Shown: positions 1-6,462 of the stretch, in pieces
How positions within the stretch are numbered: the first letter of the stretch is position 1
Layout of the letters: every line of letters begins with the position of its first letter
Assembly (NCBI GenBank): GCA_005885325.1
Contig: VAYX01000091.1
Location: 11,583-21,273, forward strand
Direction of reading: 5' to 3'
DNA: 9,691 bases
Origin: Actinomycetota bacterium
GTDB taxonomy: Bacteria > Actinomycetota > UBA4738 > HRBIN12
Translations under genes and position numbers: made by a program
Notes under the pieces: generated by a model
The model's input: the letters and a program-made list of their open reading frames with translations, nothing else
Told to the model about the DNA's origin: nothing
Databases searched by the model: none

Positions 1-140
1 AGCAGGCCGACGATGATCAGGACCACGCCGGCCACCACCCCTCCTCGAAGGAGCGTGACGATGCCGGCGATCACGAGGATCACCGCGAGGATCCAGAGCA
101 ACGTCGCGGCCCCACCGGTAAGCGCAAGGACTCCGAACAT
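1..140 (-). CDS. GPGG-type small hydrophobic membrane protein (3' end cut by window edge)
   Basis: Begins with ATG at 140, preceded by a strong ribosome binding site (AGGAGGT on the minus strand, 151-145, 4 nt from the start). The first 46 codons are visible, and the frame stays open to the window edge. After a short Gly/Ala-rich start the protein is almost wholly hydrophobic, with a Trp-Ile-Leu segment, a short turn containing Thr-Leu-Leu-Arg-Gly-Gly, then a second hydrophobic run ending Ile-Ile-Val-Gly-Leu. This looks like the actinobacterial GPGG-motif small membrane proteins of about 50 residues, in which a Gly-Pro-Gly-Gly motif follows that run; the motif itself would lie just outside the window, so the family call is recognition by pattern. 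The molecular role is unknown. It starts 13 nt after the stop of the 53-residue membrane protein and is probably cotranscribed with it. Confidence 0.7.
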   Translation of the reverse strand, partial: MFGVLALTGGAATLLWILAVILVIAGIVTLLRGGVVAGVVLIIVGL

Positions 141-153
141 GTGTACCTCCTGC

Positions 154-315
154 TCAGCCGATTCGCGGGATGACGTACCAGGCCAGGAAGGCCATGATCG
201 CCAGGACGATGATCACGATCGCTGCGTACTTGATCGCGGCGTATCCCACCAACCCGGAACCTTCCGGCTCCCGTACCTCGGACGAGTGTGTGTGGTGGTC
301 CTCCAAGTACGTCAT
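154..315 (-). CDS. 53-residue single-pass membrane protein, unknown function
   Basis: ATG at 315 has an excellent ribosome binding site (AGGAGGT, 327-321, 5 nt spacing). This decides the start inside a longer open frame that runs up to 747 antisense to the topoisomerase gene. The first 22 residues are polar and acidic with several His (HHTH). Residues about 27-48 form one transmembrane helix rich in Ile, Val and Ala, and the protein ends Val-Ile-Pro-Arg-Ile-Gly. There is no signal-peptide cleavage site, so it is probably a membrane-anchored small protein with a cytosolic N-terminus. It lies 73 bp after the topoisomerase IB stop and 13 bp before the next small membrane gene. The 73-bp gap carries its own promoter-like element (341-366), so it may be induced separately. 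No family was recognised. Confidence 0.72.
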   Translation of the reverse strand: MTYLEDHHTHSSEVREPEGSGLVGYAAIKYAAIVIIVLAIMAFLAWYVIPRIG

Positions 316-340
316 TCCGCACCTCCTTGTTGCGCCTTGC

Positions 341-366
341 ATTCCCGGTGCACGAATCGCCCAAAC
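341..366 (-). promoter_or_regulatory. SigB/SigF-like promoter for the two small membrane proteins
   Basis: Read on the minus strand: GTTT (366-363), 16-nt spacer, GGGAAT (346-341). This fits the general-stress consensus GTTT-N14 to 16-GGG(T/A)A(T/A). A transcript would start near 334 and give a leader of about 20 nt containing the AGGAGGT ribosome binding site. The sequence match is direct; use by a SigB-type sigma factor is inferred. Confidence 0.55.
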
Positions 367-388
367 ATGACCGCGGGGTTGGCCGGTG

Positions 389-1441
389 TCACGCCGCCTG
401 CTGCTCGCCGGCGTGCGGCGCGCTCTCGATGAGTTCGAGGACGGCTCGCTCGACCTTCTGCCGGATCGAGGGGTCGGAAAGGTCGTCAGGCGAGACGCCC
501 CCCAGGGCCGGCCCGATGGTCTCCCCCTCCAGGAACCGGTCGAGCACACGGGGATCCACGTACGACGTGCGAGCCACCGCGGGAGTGTTCCCCAGATAGT
601 CCGCCACCTCGCGGATGGCCCGGGCGACGCCTCGCTTGCGCGCGGTGAGCGAGGGCCCGACGTCCTCGGCCGTGGCCAGGGCCACGGCGGCGAGCACGGT
701 GCCGTGCCAGGTCCTGAAGTCCTTGGCGGAGAAGGGCCCTCGGGCAATCTCCTTGATGTAGTCGTTGATCTCCAGGGACCGGACGTCCTTCCACCCCTCG
801 TCCGTCGAGTAGGCGAGCAGATCCGATCCGCCGTTGCGCCTGGCTTTCAGCCGGCGGAGCACATCCTTCACGTCGGGGTCGGCGATCGCCTGGACCCGTC
901 GCTTCCCCCCCTTGGCCGTGTAGTCGAACAGGACCTCGTCGCCCGCCACCTTGACGTGCTCCTTGCGCATCGTGGCCAGCCCGAACGAGCCGTTTCGGGC
1001 GGCGTAGCTCTCCGAGCCGATGCGGAAGAACCCCAGATCGAGCAGGCGCACCGCGCACGCGAGCACGCGCTCCCGTGAGAGCCCATCTCCCTCCAGGTCC
1101 CTTCCCACCTGACGGCGGAGCCCCGGAAGCGACCTCGCGAACTCGTGCATCTTGTGGAACTTCTGCCGGTCTCGCCACCGACGCCACCGGTCGTGGTACA
1201 GGTACTGCTTGCGGCCCGCGGCGTCGATCCCCGACGCCTGGAGGTGACCCAACGGATCCGGCGAGATCCACACGCTCGTCCAGGCCGGAGGGATGGCGAG
1301 CGTGCGGATCCGTTCGATAACCTGGCGGTCACGGACCCGACGCCCTTGCTCGTCCAGGTAGGAGAAGCCCCGGCCCCGACGGCGCCTGCTGAGGCCGGGA
1401 GAGGACGTGTGGACCCGACGGACGCGAGAGGGCGGTACCAC
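389..1441 (-). CDS. DNA topoisomerase IB (bacterial/poxvirus-type tyrosine topoisomerase)
   Basis: Relaxes positive and negative supercoils through a 3'-phosphotyrosine intermediate, without ATP. With the GTG start at 1441 it is 350 residues, usual for bacterial enzymes. The N-terminal domain (about 22-110) has GRGFSYLD, AIPPAWTSVWI and GHLQASGIDAAGRKQY. The catalytic domain follows, and the five active-site positions known from poxvirus and Deinococcus enzymes are recognisable: Arg140 (FFRIGSESYA), Lys177 or Lys180 (TAKGGK), Arg243 (KDFRTWHGT), Asn285 (LGNTPAV) and nucleophile Tyr294 (SYVDP). The open frame continues to 1861, but it overlaps the divergent gene at 1481, the upstream residues do not resemble the family, and GTG1441 sits just below a promoter-like element. 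It has no clear ribosome binding site and may be leaderless. Upstream member of a minus-strand cluster with two small membrane proteins. Confidence 0.93.
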   Translation of the reverse strand: MVPPSRVRRVHTSSPGLSRRRRGRGFSYLDEQGRRVRDRQVIERIRTLAIPPAWTSVWISPDPLGHLQASGIDAAGRKQYLYHDRWRRWRDRQKFHKMHEFARSLPGLRRQVGRDLEGDGLSRERVLACAVRLLDLGFFRIGSESYAARNGSFGLATMRKEHVKVAGDEVLFDYTAKGGKRRVQAIADPDVKDVLRRLKARRNGGSDLLAYSTDEGWKDVRSLEINDYIKEIARGPFSAKDFRTWHGTVLAAVALATAEDVGPSLTARKRGVARAIREVADYLGNTPAVARTSYVDPRVLDRFLEGETIGPALGGVSPDDLSDPSIRQKVERAVLELIESAPHAGEQQAA

Positions 1442-1445
1442 GGCG

Positions 1446-1471
1446 GTTTCACGACTACCCGACGGGGGAAG
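1446..1471 (+). promoter_or_regulatory. SigB/SigF-like promoter for the small Cys-rich gene
   Basis: GTTT (1446-1449), 16-nt spacer, GGGAAG (1466-1471), with the ATG 9 nt further on. The transcript would be almost leaderless. The same GGGGAAGGA tract could instead act as a ribosome binding site, which makes this copy less certain than those with GGGTA. It interlocks with the opposing element at 1455-1480. Confidence 0.35.
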
Positions 1472-1480
1472 GACGAAAAC
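1455..1480 (-). promoter_or_regulatory. SigB/SigF-like promoter for topoisomerase IB
   Basis: Read on the minus strand: GTTT (1480-1477), 16-nt spacer, GGGTAG (1460-1455). The GTG start of topoisomerase IB is 13 nt beyond the -10 element, so the leader would be only several nucleotides. This supports GTG1441 as the start and would explain the lack of a ribosome binding site. Confidence 0.55.
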
Positions 1481-1750
1481 ATGGCACCACCAGAGGATCC
1501 GGGGCGTGAGCCCCGGACAAGCCGCTGTCCCATCTGTGGGCGAGGAGAGCTGAGGGACATCGCCTTCGACGGCGGGACGGGCGAGGTCGAGGGCACCCCG
1601 ACGCAGCTCGCCGATTCCAGCGAGGTCGACGTGTACACCTGCGGCCACGAGGTGACCGGCGCCTCGTTGGCCAGGGCCGACCGGTCCCTGGACGTGGAGC
1701 GGCGGGCTTCGGAGGACACGGTGGCGCCTCCTGAGGAGCCGTCGAGCTAG
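1481..1750 (+). CDS. Small Cys-containing protein, possible zinc-knuckle, unknown function
   Basis: 89 residues from ATG 1481, preceded by a purine-rich GGGGAAGGA stretch. It has a Cys-Pro-Ile-Cys-Gly knuckle (Cys16, Cys19), then a moderately acidic stretch with GELRDIAFDG, then a Tyr-Thr-Cys-Gly-His-Glu segment (Cys54, His56). Two Cys plus a distant Cys/His pair suggest one bound zinc in a ribbon-like fold; this is inferred from spacing only. The last 30 residues are charged and probably disordered. The protein is cytosolic, with no membrane segment. It lies antisense to an open extension of the topoisomerase frame; I prefer this strand because the Cys motifs, G/C-rich third positions and upstream signals are coherent. 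Its TAG stop shares the palindrome CTAG with the stop of the convergent signalling gene. No named family was recognised. Confidence 0.7.
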   Translation: MAPPEDPGREPRTSRCPICGRGELRDIAFDGGTGEVEGTPTQLADSSEVDVYTCGHEVTGASLARADRSLDVERRASEDTVAPPEEPSS

Positions 1751-4700
1751 GGAACGATCCGAAGCGCCAGGATGGCGATGTCGTCGGGCGACTCGCCCTC
1801 GGGGTCGGCCACCGCGTCGCGGAAACATTCGATGGTTCCCATGGCATCCAGATCGCGGCACGTGGCCAGCAGCGCGTCGAGCGCCGTCTCGTCGATCGGC
1901 TCCCTCCGACGCGAGTCGATCAAGCCGTCGGTATAGAAGACGACCGTGTCGCCCCGTTGCAGCCCTACCGTTCGATCGTGCAGCTCGACGTCATCGAAGA
2001 TCCCGACGAGGGTCCCGGGGGAGCCCACGGTCTCGACCGAGCCATCGCGGCGAAGCACCACCGGGAGCGGGTGGCCCCCGCACGAGACGGTGAGCGTGGC
2101 GCCGCCGTCATGCGACTCGAGCCGGCCCATCGCCACCGTGCAGAATCCCTCGGCCTCCTCGCGCCGCAGCACCTCGTTCAGGTCTGCCAACACGGCGCTC
2201 GGGTTGATCTGGTGCACGGCCGCGGCCCGGATCGCGTGCCGGGCGATCCCGGTCATGGCCGCCGCCTCGACCCCCTTGCCGCAGACGTCCCCGATCACGA
2301 TGCCCCAGGCTCCCTCGCCAACCTCGAAGGCGTCGTAGAAGTCGCCCCCCACATCGGTCCTGGTCAGGCCGGCCGGCTGGTAGAACGCGGCGATCTCCAC
2401 GCCGGGGATGTCGGGAAGCCGCTGGGGCAGGAGGCTGCGCTGCAACGTTCGGGCGACATGGCTGCGTTCCTCGTACAGTCGCGCGTTGACGACGGCGACC
2501 GTCGCCCGGTGGGCCAGATCCTCGGCCAGCTCCAGGTCGGCCTGCCCGAAGCGCCTCCTCGATTCCGACGAGGCGAACGACATCGCACCGAGCGAACGGC
2601 CATCGGCGACGAGCGGGACGATCATCGCCGAGCGCACGTCGAGGGTTCGGGCGAACTCGAGCCGCTCCGGATCCTCGATCCGCTCTTGGAGCGTCTGGTC
2701 GGGGATGTCCTCCAAGAGCTCGGAGCGACCGGTCCGGATGACCGACCCGATGCCGGAGTCTGCCGACTGGTCGGGTGGATACCGCCGCCGGTACTCCCGG
2801 GCCATCGCCACTTTCTTCGGATCCACGTGGGCCACCGCCACGGATTCGATGCTGCCGTCGGTCTCGACCATCTCCACGCTGCACCAGTCGGCCAGGCGTG
2901 GGACCGTGAGCCGGGCGATCTGCGTCAGGGTCCGTCGCACGTCGAGGGACGAGGCGAGGATCACGCTGGCCTCGGCCAGGTAGGCCGCGCGCTCCCTGGC
3001 GGCCTCGGCCTCGGCCCTGGCCCTCCGCTCGCTCTCCAGCAGCCGAGAGCGGAGCTCCTCGGTTCGCCGTCGATCCGTGATGTCCCTGATGTAGCCGGTG
3101 AACAGCCCGGGGCCGGGGAGGTCGACGCGGGTGACCGTGAGCTCGATGGGGAACTCCGAACCATCGGCCCGGAGACCGGAAAGCTCCATCCGCTTGCCCA
3201 GCACGCGCCCCTCGCCCGTCCGGCGAAACCGCTTCAGGGCCTCCCGATGTCGGGCCCGCAGGTGCTCTGGGATGATCAGCTCCGCGAGCTCCCGGCCGAC
3301 GGCCTGCTCACGGTCGATCCCGAACATCTGGACGGCGGCCGGGTTCATCTCCACGATCGTTCCGTCCTCCCGCATCGTGATGATGGCCTCCAGGGCCGAC
3401 TCGAGGATGGCCGTCTTCCTCGCCTCGCTCTCGGTCACGGCCCCTTCCGCAAGCTCGCGCTCCAGGAACTGGCCGATCTGGCGGCCGATGGCGGCGACCG
3501 TCTCCAACAGGGCCTGATCAGGTTCCCGGATCCGCGGGCTGAAGAACTCGACCACCCCGAGGACCTGGTCTCCACGCGTGATGGGGAACGCGAACGCCGC
3601 GTGGAGGCCGGCCTGAGCGGCGAACGGCCCCCGAGGGAAGTTGTCGTCGAGGGCCACGTCGGGGATCCATGAAGGAGCACCCGACTGCCATACGCGTCCG
3701 GGGAGACCGATCCCCGGCGGAAACAGGAACTCCCGGCATTTCGCCAGGAAGCCTTTTGCATGGCTGGCCGTCGAGCACCACCCTCCGGCGTGCCGCAGCA
3801 CCTCAGCCCCCTCGTCGACCTGCCACAGGTTGCCCAGCTCCCACGCGAGCGCTTCGGCGACGGCCTCGATGAGCCGCGGCGTGGCTTCCTCCACGCTCGA
3901 CGCCTCGGCAAGGACGCGAGACACGGCGTACTGGACGGCGAGCCGCCGTTCGGTCTCCTTGCGCTCCGTCACGTCGGAACAGACGCCGGCCATCCGCACG
4001 GCCCGGCCCGTCTCATCGTGGAAAGCCTGTCCCCGGGCGCTCACCCACCGCACGACGCCATCTGGACGGACGATCCGATAGTCCAGGATGTAGTCCGCCC
4101 CTTCGGTCACCGCCTTCTGGATGGACTCCAGCACGCGTTCGCGGTCCTCGGGATGGACGTCGCGGATGGAGTCCTCGAACGTTCCCCCGAAGGTGCCAGG
4201 TTCCAGGCCGTGGATCTTCTCCAGGTCGTTCGACCAGCCCACCCGGCCCTTCAGGATGTCCCAGTCCCAGGTCCCCATGCCGCCCGCCGACAGGGCGATC
4301 CGGAGGCGCTGCTCGCTTTCCTGCAGGGCGAGCTCGGTTCGCTTCCGCTGGGTCACATCGCGTTCCCGGCCCTGGATGCCGATGCGCCGTCCCTCCTCGT
4401 CCAGGAGCGGGCCCCACGAGGAGAGCGACCACTTCACGGCACCTCCTTTGGTGACCAGGCGGACCTCCTCGTCCCTGATGTGGCCGCCGGCCAGCAACCA
4501 TCGCCATCGCTCCTCGACGTGCTTGCGGTCCTCCGGATGGACCCAATCGAGGTACGTGCGTTCCCTGATCTCGTCCGGCGAGAAGCCGGTGAGCTCCTCG
4601 ACGGCCTGGTTCACGTAGAGCAGGTTCTCGTCGAGGTCGTAGGCCAGGATGGCGATGGGCGAGTTCTCGGTGATCAGGCGGAGGTTGCGCTCGGACTCCC

Positions 4701-5523
4701 GGAGCTCAGCGACGCGCTTCTCCAACTCTCGCTCCACACGCTTGCGGTCGCGGATGTCGAACCATGCCGCCACCACGCCGAGTGGCGCGCCGCCCTCGTC
4801 GTGGAGCGGTGACGCTGCAACATGGACCAGCACCGTCGTCCCGTCGCTCCGCCGGGCCTCCCAATCGCCCTCCCATGACTGGCCGGTACGAAGGCGTTCG
4901 GCGAAGGGCGCCGATGCGTCATCACCTTCGGCTGAGAAAAGGAGGGCGGCGAGATCGCGGCCGACCGCCTCGTCCGGGCTCCAGCCGAACAGGGCCTCGG
5001 CCTGGGGGTTCCACCGCGTGACGATTCCATCGACATCGGTTGCCGCGACGGCGGCCCGCACACCTTCGACCACGAACGTGTCATTGATCTCCGGCCACGC
5101 CCCGGGCGGGCGGGCCCGCTCGGGGATCAGGCAGTCGTCGACCTCGAACCATACGCGGGTGGGAGGTCCGTCCCGGATCCCCCACCGGTCGGCGAGCTCG
5201 TCGACCAAGTACAGGCCCCACCCGCCGCTCCCGTCGGCCTTCGGAGGGCCCGGAGAAGCGAAGCCACTTCCCATGTCCTCGATCTCGACTCGGACGCGAT
5301 CGGCCACGACCTCGACCCGCATGATGGCCGTCGCGTCGGATCCCCTGGGACCGTGCCTGACGGCATTGGTCACGACCTCGCTGACCAGCAGTCGCAAGGT
5401 CTCCAGACATGCCGGTCGGAGGCGAGGAAGGAGCCGTTCGATCTCCCTGCGAGCCCGGGCCACGGCGTCGGGCGAGGCCGGGTACCGCCGCTCCAATACG
5501 GAGGAGCCCTGTCTCGGAATCAC
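1747..5523 (-). CDS. Multi-PAS/GAF sensor with N-terminal RsbW-like ATPase and C-terminal SpoIIE/RsbU PP2C phosphatase
   Basis: 1258 residues, no membrane segment. Domains: RsbW-like HATPase (about 12-130: N box Glu49/Asn53, DMGSG at 83-87, GGWGL at 100-104); PAS1 (about 150-260), PAS2 (275-395), PAS3 (402-523), GAF1 (528-690), PAS4 (700-818), a charged coiled coil (819-848), GAF2 (850-1015) and PP2C/SpoIIE (about 1035-1258). The phosphatase metal ligands look intact: Asp1061 in GGDFYD, Asp1079 in GDVCGKG, Asp1199 in YTDG, Asp1247/1248 in PDD. In the known families SpoIIE/RsbU phosphatases dephosphorylate STAS anti-anti-sigma factors and RsbW-like kinases phosphorylate them or bind sigma. Here both are fused, with the ATPase at the N-terminus, whereas many actinobacterial fusions carry it C-terminally. 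The GTG start at 5523 lies two codons after an in-frame stop and has a weak ribosome binding site; TTG at 5496 is an alternative. Ligands of the PAS/GAF domains cannot be told from sequence. Confidence 0.93.
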   Translation of the reverse strand: MIPRQGSSVLERRYPASPDAVARARREIERLLPRLRPACLETLRLLVSEVVTNAVRHGPRGSDATAIMRVEVVADRVRVEIEDMGSGFASPGPPKADGSGGWGLYLVDELADRWGIRDGPPTRVWFEVDDCLIPERARPPGAWPEINDTFVVEGVRAAVAATDVDGIVTRWNPQAEALFGWSPDEAVGRDLAALLFSAEGDDASAPFAERLRTGQSWEGDWEARRSDGTTVLVHVAASPLHDEGGAPLGVVAAWFDIRDRKRVERELEKRVAELRESERNLRLITENSPIAILAYDLDENLLYVNQAVEELTGFSPDEIRERTYLDWVHPEDRKHVEERWRWLLAGGHIRDEEVRLVTKGGAVKWSLSSWGPLLDEEGRRIGIQGRERDVTQRKRTELALQESEQRLRIALSAGGMGTWDWDILKGRVGWSNDLEKIHGLEPGTFGGTFEDSIRDVHPEDRERVLESIQKAVTEGADYILDYRIVRPDGVVRWVSARGQAFHDETGRAVRMAGVCSDVTERKETERRLAVQYAVSRVLAEASSVEEATPRLIEAVAEALAWELGNLWQVDEGAEVLRHAGGWCSTASHAKGFLAKCREFLFPPGIGLPGRVWQSGAPSWIPDVALDDNFPRGPFAAQAGLHAAFAFPITRGDQVLGVVEFFSPRIREPDQALLETVAAIGRQIGQFLERELAEGAVTESEARKTAILESALEAIITMREDGTIVEMNPAAVQMFGIDREQAVGRELAELIIPEHLRARHREALKRFRRTGEGRVLGKRMELSGLRADGSEFPIELTVTRVDLPGPGLFTGYIRDITDRRRTEELRSRLLESERRARAEAEAARERAAYLAEASVILASSLDVRRTLTQIARLTVPRLADWCSVEMVETDGSIESVAVAHVDPKKVAMAREYRRRYPPDQSADSGIGSVIRTGRSELLEDIPDQTLQERIEDPERLEFARTLDVRSAMIVPLVADGRSLGAMSFASSESRRRFGQADLELAEDLAHRATVAVVNARLYEERSHVARTLQRSLLPQRLPDIPGVEIAAFYQPAGLTRTDVGGDFYDAFEVGEGAWGIVIGDVCGKGVEAAAMTGIARHAIRAAAVHQINPSAVLADLNEVLRREEAEGFCTVAMGRLESHDGGATLTVSCGGHPLPVVLRRDGSVETVGSPGTLVGIFDDVELHDRTVGLQRGDTVVFYTDGLIDSRRREPIDETALDALLATCRDLDAMGTIECFRDAVADPEGESPDDIAILALRIVP

Positions 5524-5565
5524 GAGTCACCACCGATGAACTGACGCCCGGCAGGGCGAAACGGA

Positions 5566-5587
5566 CCGCGAGCTCTACCCCTCGCGG
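5566..5587. promoter_or_regulatory. Perfect 7-bp inverted repeat upstream of the sensor/phosphatase gene
   Basis: CCGCGAG (5566-5572) and CTCGCGG (5581-5587) are exact reverse complements separated by 8 nt. The site lies about 43 nt upstream of the GTG start at 5523, and the loop contains minus-strand GGGTA (5580-5576). A GTTT lies 13 nt further upstream (5597-5594), giving an imperfect stress-type promoter with a short spacer. The dyad could be an operator over this promoter or a leader hairpin. A second smaller hairpin, CGCCC-N4-GGGCG, is at 5545-5558. Confidence 0.3.
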
Positions 5588-5714
5588 CCCTGCAAACGGT
5601 GCCAGGTCCCGGACTCGAACGCCTTGCCGTCCGCCCCTCCTGTGGCCTCCCTCCGATTCCCCTTCCTGAGGTCCAGGGATTCCCGGGGCCGCTCTTACCC
5701 AAACCTGCCTGCCT

Positions 5715-5740
5715 GATTGCCCCCCGGCGTCACCGGGTAC
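5715..5740 (+). promoter_or_regulatory. SigB/SigF-like promoter abutting the udgX start
   Basis: GATT (5715-5718), 16-nt spacer, GGGTAC (5735-5740). It matches the Streptomyces SigB form GNNT-N14 to 16-GGGTA(C/T). The -10 element ends one base before the ATG at 5741, so transcription would start inside the annotated N-terminus and favour a leaderless GTG start at 5750. Confidence 0.45.
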
Positions 5741-6379
5741 ATGGCGGCCGTGGGTGCTGACGTCACCGCGGGCGCATCGATCCCGCACCGCCCGTCCCTC
5801 TCGCGGCTGCGGGAAGCTGCCGCAGATTGCAGGGCCTGCGAACTGTGGCGCAGGGGAACACAGACCGTCTTCGGTGAAGGCGGCCCGGACGCATCGGTCA
5901 TGTTGATCGGTGAACAGCCGGGTGACCGCGAGGACCTGGCCGGGCGTCCGTTCGTCGGACCAGCCGGTGCGCTGCTCGACCGGGCGCTGGCGGAGGCCGG
6001 GATCCCCCGGGATGACGTGTACCTCACCAATGTGGTCAAGCACTTCAACTGGGAGGCCCGAGGCAAGCGCCGGATCCACCGGAAGCCGAACCTGAGCCAT
6101 ATCCGCGCGTGCCGGCCGTGGCTCGACGCGGAGATCAACCTGGTGAAGCCCGAGGTCCTGGTGCTGCTGGGCGCGACCGCCGCGCAGTCGCTCCTGGGCC
6201 GTGACTTCAAGGTCACGCAGCACCGAGGCGAGTTCGTGGACTTCCCGCTCGCTCCGTTCGTCATGGCGACGGTCCATCCCTCGTCGATCCTGCGCGCGCG
6301 AGACAGCGCCATCCGCCATGCCGAGCTCGAGGCGTTCGTCCGAGATCTCCAGGCCGTGGCGAAGGCCCTGCGCCGATAG
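5741..6379 (+). CDS. udgX: UdgX-type uracil-DNA glycosylase superfamily protein (covalent uracil-DNA binder)
   Basis: 212 residues from ATG 5741. Motifs: Cys30-Arg-Ala-Cys33 near the N-terminus (Fe-S ligands in family 4 UDGs); GEQPGD at 57-62 followed by EDLAGRPFVGPAG; TNVVKH at 96-101; the UdgX-specific KRRIH loop at 109-113; Cys124 in ACRPWL; LLGATAA; and HPSSILRA starting His179. In mycobacterial UdgX the His of KRRIH attacks the deoxyuridine sugar and leaves the protein covalently bound to DNA; His113 is the equivalent here. At 101 there is His where ordinary family 4 enzymes usually have Cys (TNVVKC). ATG 5741 has no ribosome binding site and directly follows a promoter-like GGGTAC. GTG 5750 (residue 4) as a leaderless start fits better; TTG 5717 is less likely. 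The conserved domain begins near residue 18, so all these starts leave it complete. Confidence 0.93.
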   Translation: MAAVGADVTAGASIPHRPSLSRLREAAADCRACELWRRGTQTVFGEGGPDASVMLIGEQPGDREDLAGRPFVGPAGALLDRALAEAGIPRDDVYLTNVVKHFNWEARGKRRIHRKPNLSHIRACRPWLDAEINLVKPEVLVLLGATAAQSLLGRDFKVTQHRGEFVDFPLAPFVMATVHPSSILRARDSAIRHAELEAFVRDLQAVAKALRR

Positions 6380-6385
6380 GCCAGA

Positions 6386-6411
6386 GGATTCGTGAATGGG
6401 GCGGTGGGTAT
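6386..6411 (+). promoter_or_regulatory. SigB/SigF-like promoter for the 42-residue / 185-residue gene pair
   Basis: GGAT (6386-6389), 16-nt spacer, GGGTAT (6406-6411). The -10 is an exact match to the SigB/SigF form GGGTA(T/C). GATT one base on, with a 15-nt spacer, also fits. The predicted transcript starts near 6417 and has a leader of about 45 nt ending in AGGAGG. Confidence 0.5.
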
Positions 6412-6462
6412 CAACCCCGGGACCCAAGCGGTCGATACGTTCACCTTAAGAGGAGGTTCGCC

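Noticed and set aside
316..747. Long open frame leading into the 53-residue membrane protein
   Set aside because: The upstream part is antisense-type low-complexity Arg/Pro/Ser sequence overlapping the topoisomerase gene in another frame. A strong ribosome binding site marks ATG 315 as the start.
1442..1861. N-terminal extension of the topoisomerase IB frame to 490 codons
   Set aside because: It overlaps both the divergent Cys-rich gene and the end of the sensor gene, and shows no similarity to topoisomerase IB N-termini. A GTG at 1441 gives the usual length.
1957..3672. 571-codon open frame on the plus strand
   Set aside because: It lies wholly antisense to the PAS/GAF/phosphatase gene, whose motifs are unmistakable. 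The frame is open because of high GC in third positions and shows no recognisable domain.
5601..5620. tRNA-like T-arm sequence (GTTCGAGTCC on the minus strand) with a D-arm-like GGTAGAGC nearby
   Set aside because: The flanking bases do not pair to form a T stem, and the D-arm-like piece lies on the wrong side for a normal tRNA. No acceptor stem was found, and a permuted form also fails the stem test.
5695..5705. Minus-strand GTTTGGGTAA as a promoter for the sensor gene
   Set aside because: GTTT directly touches GGGTAA with no spacer, and no GNNT is present 16 nt upstream of it. It is also over 170 nt from the start.
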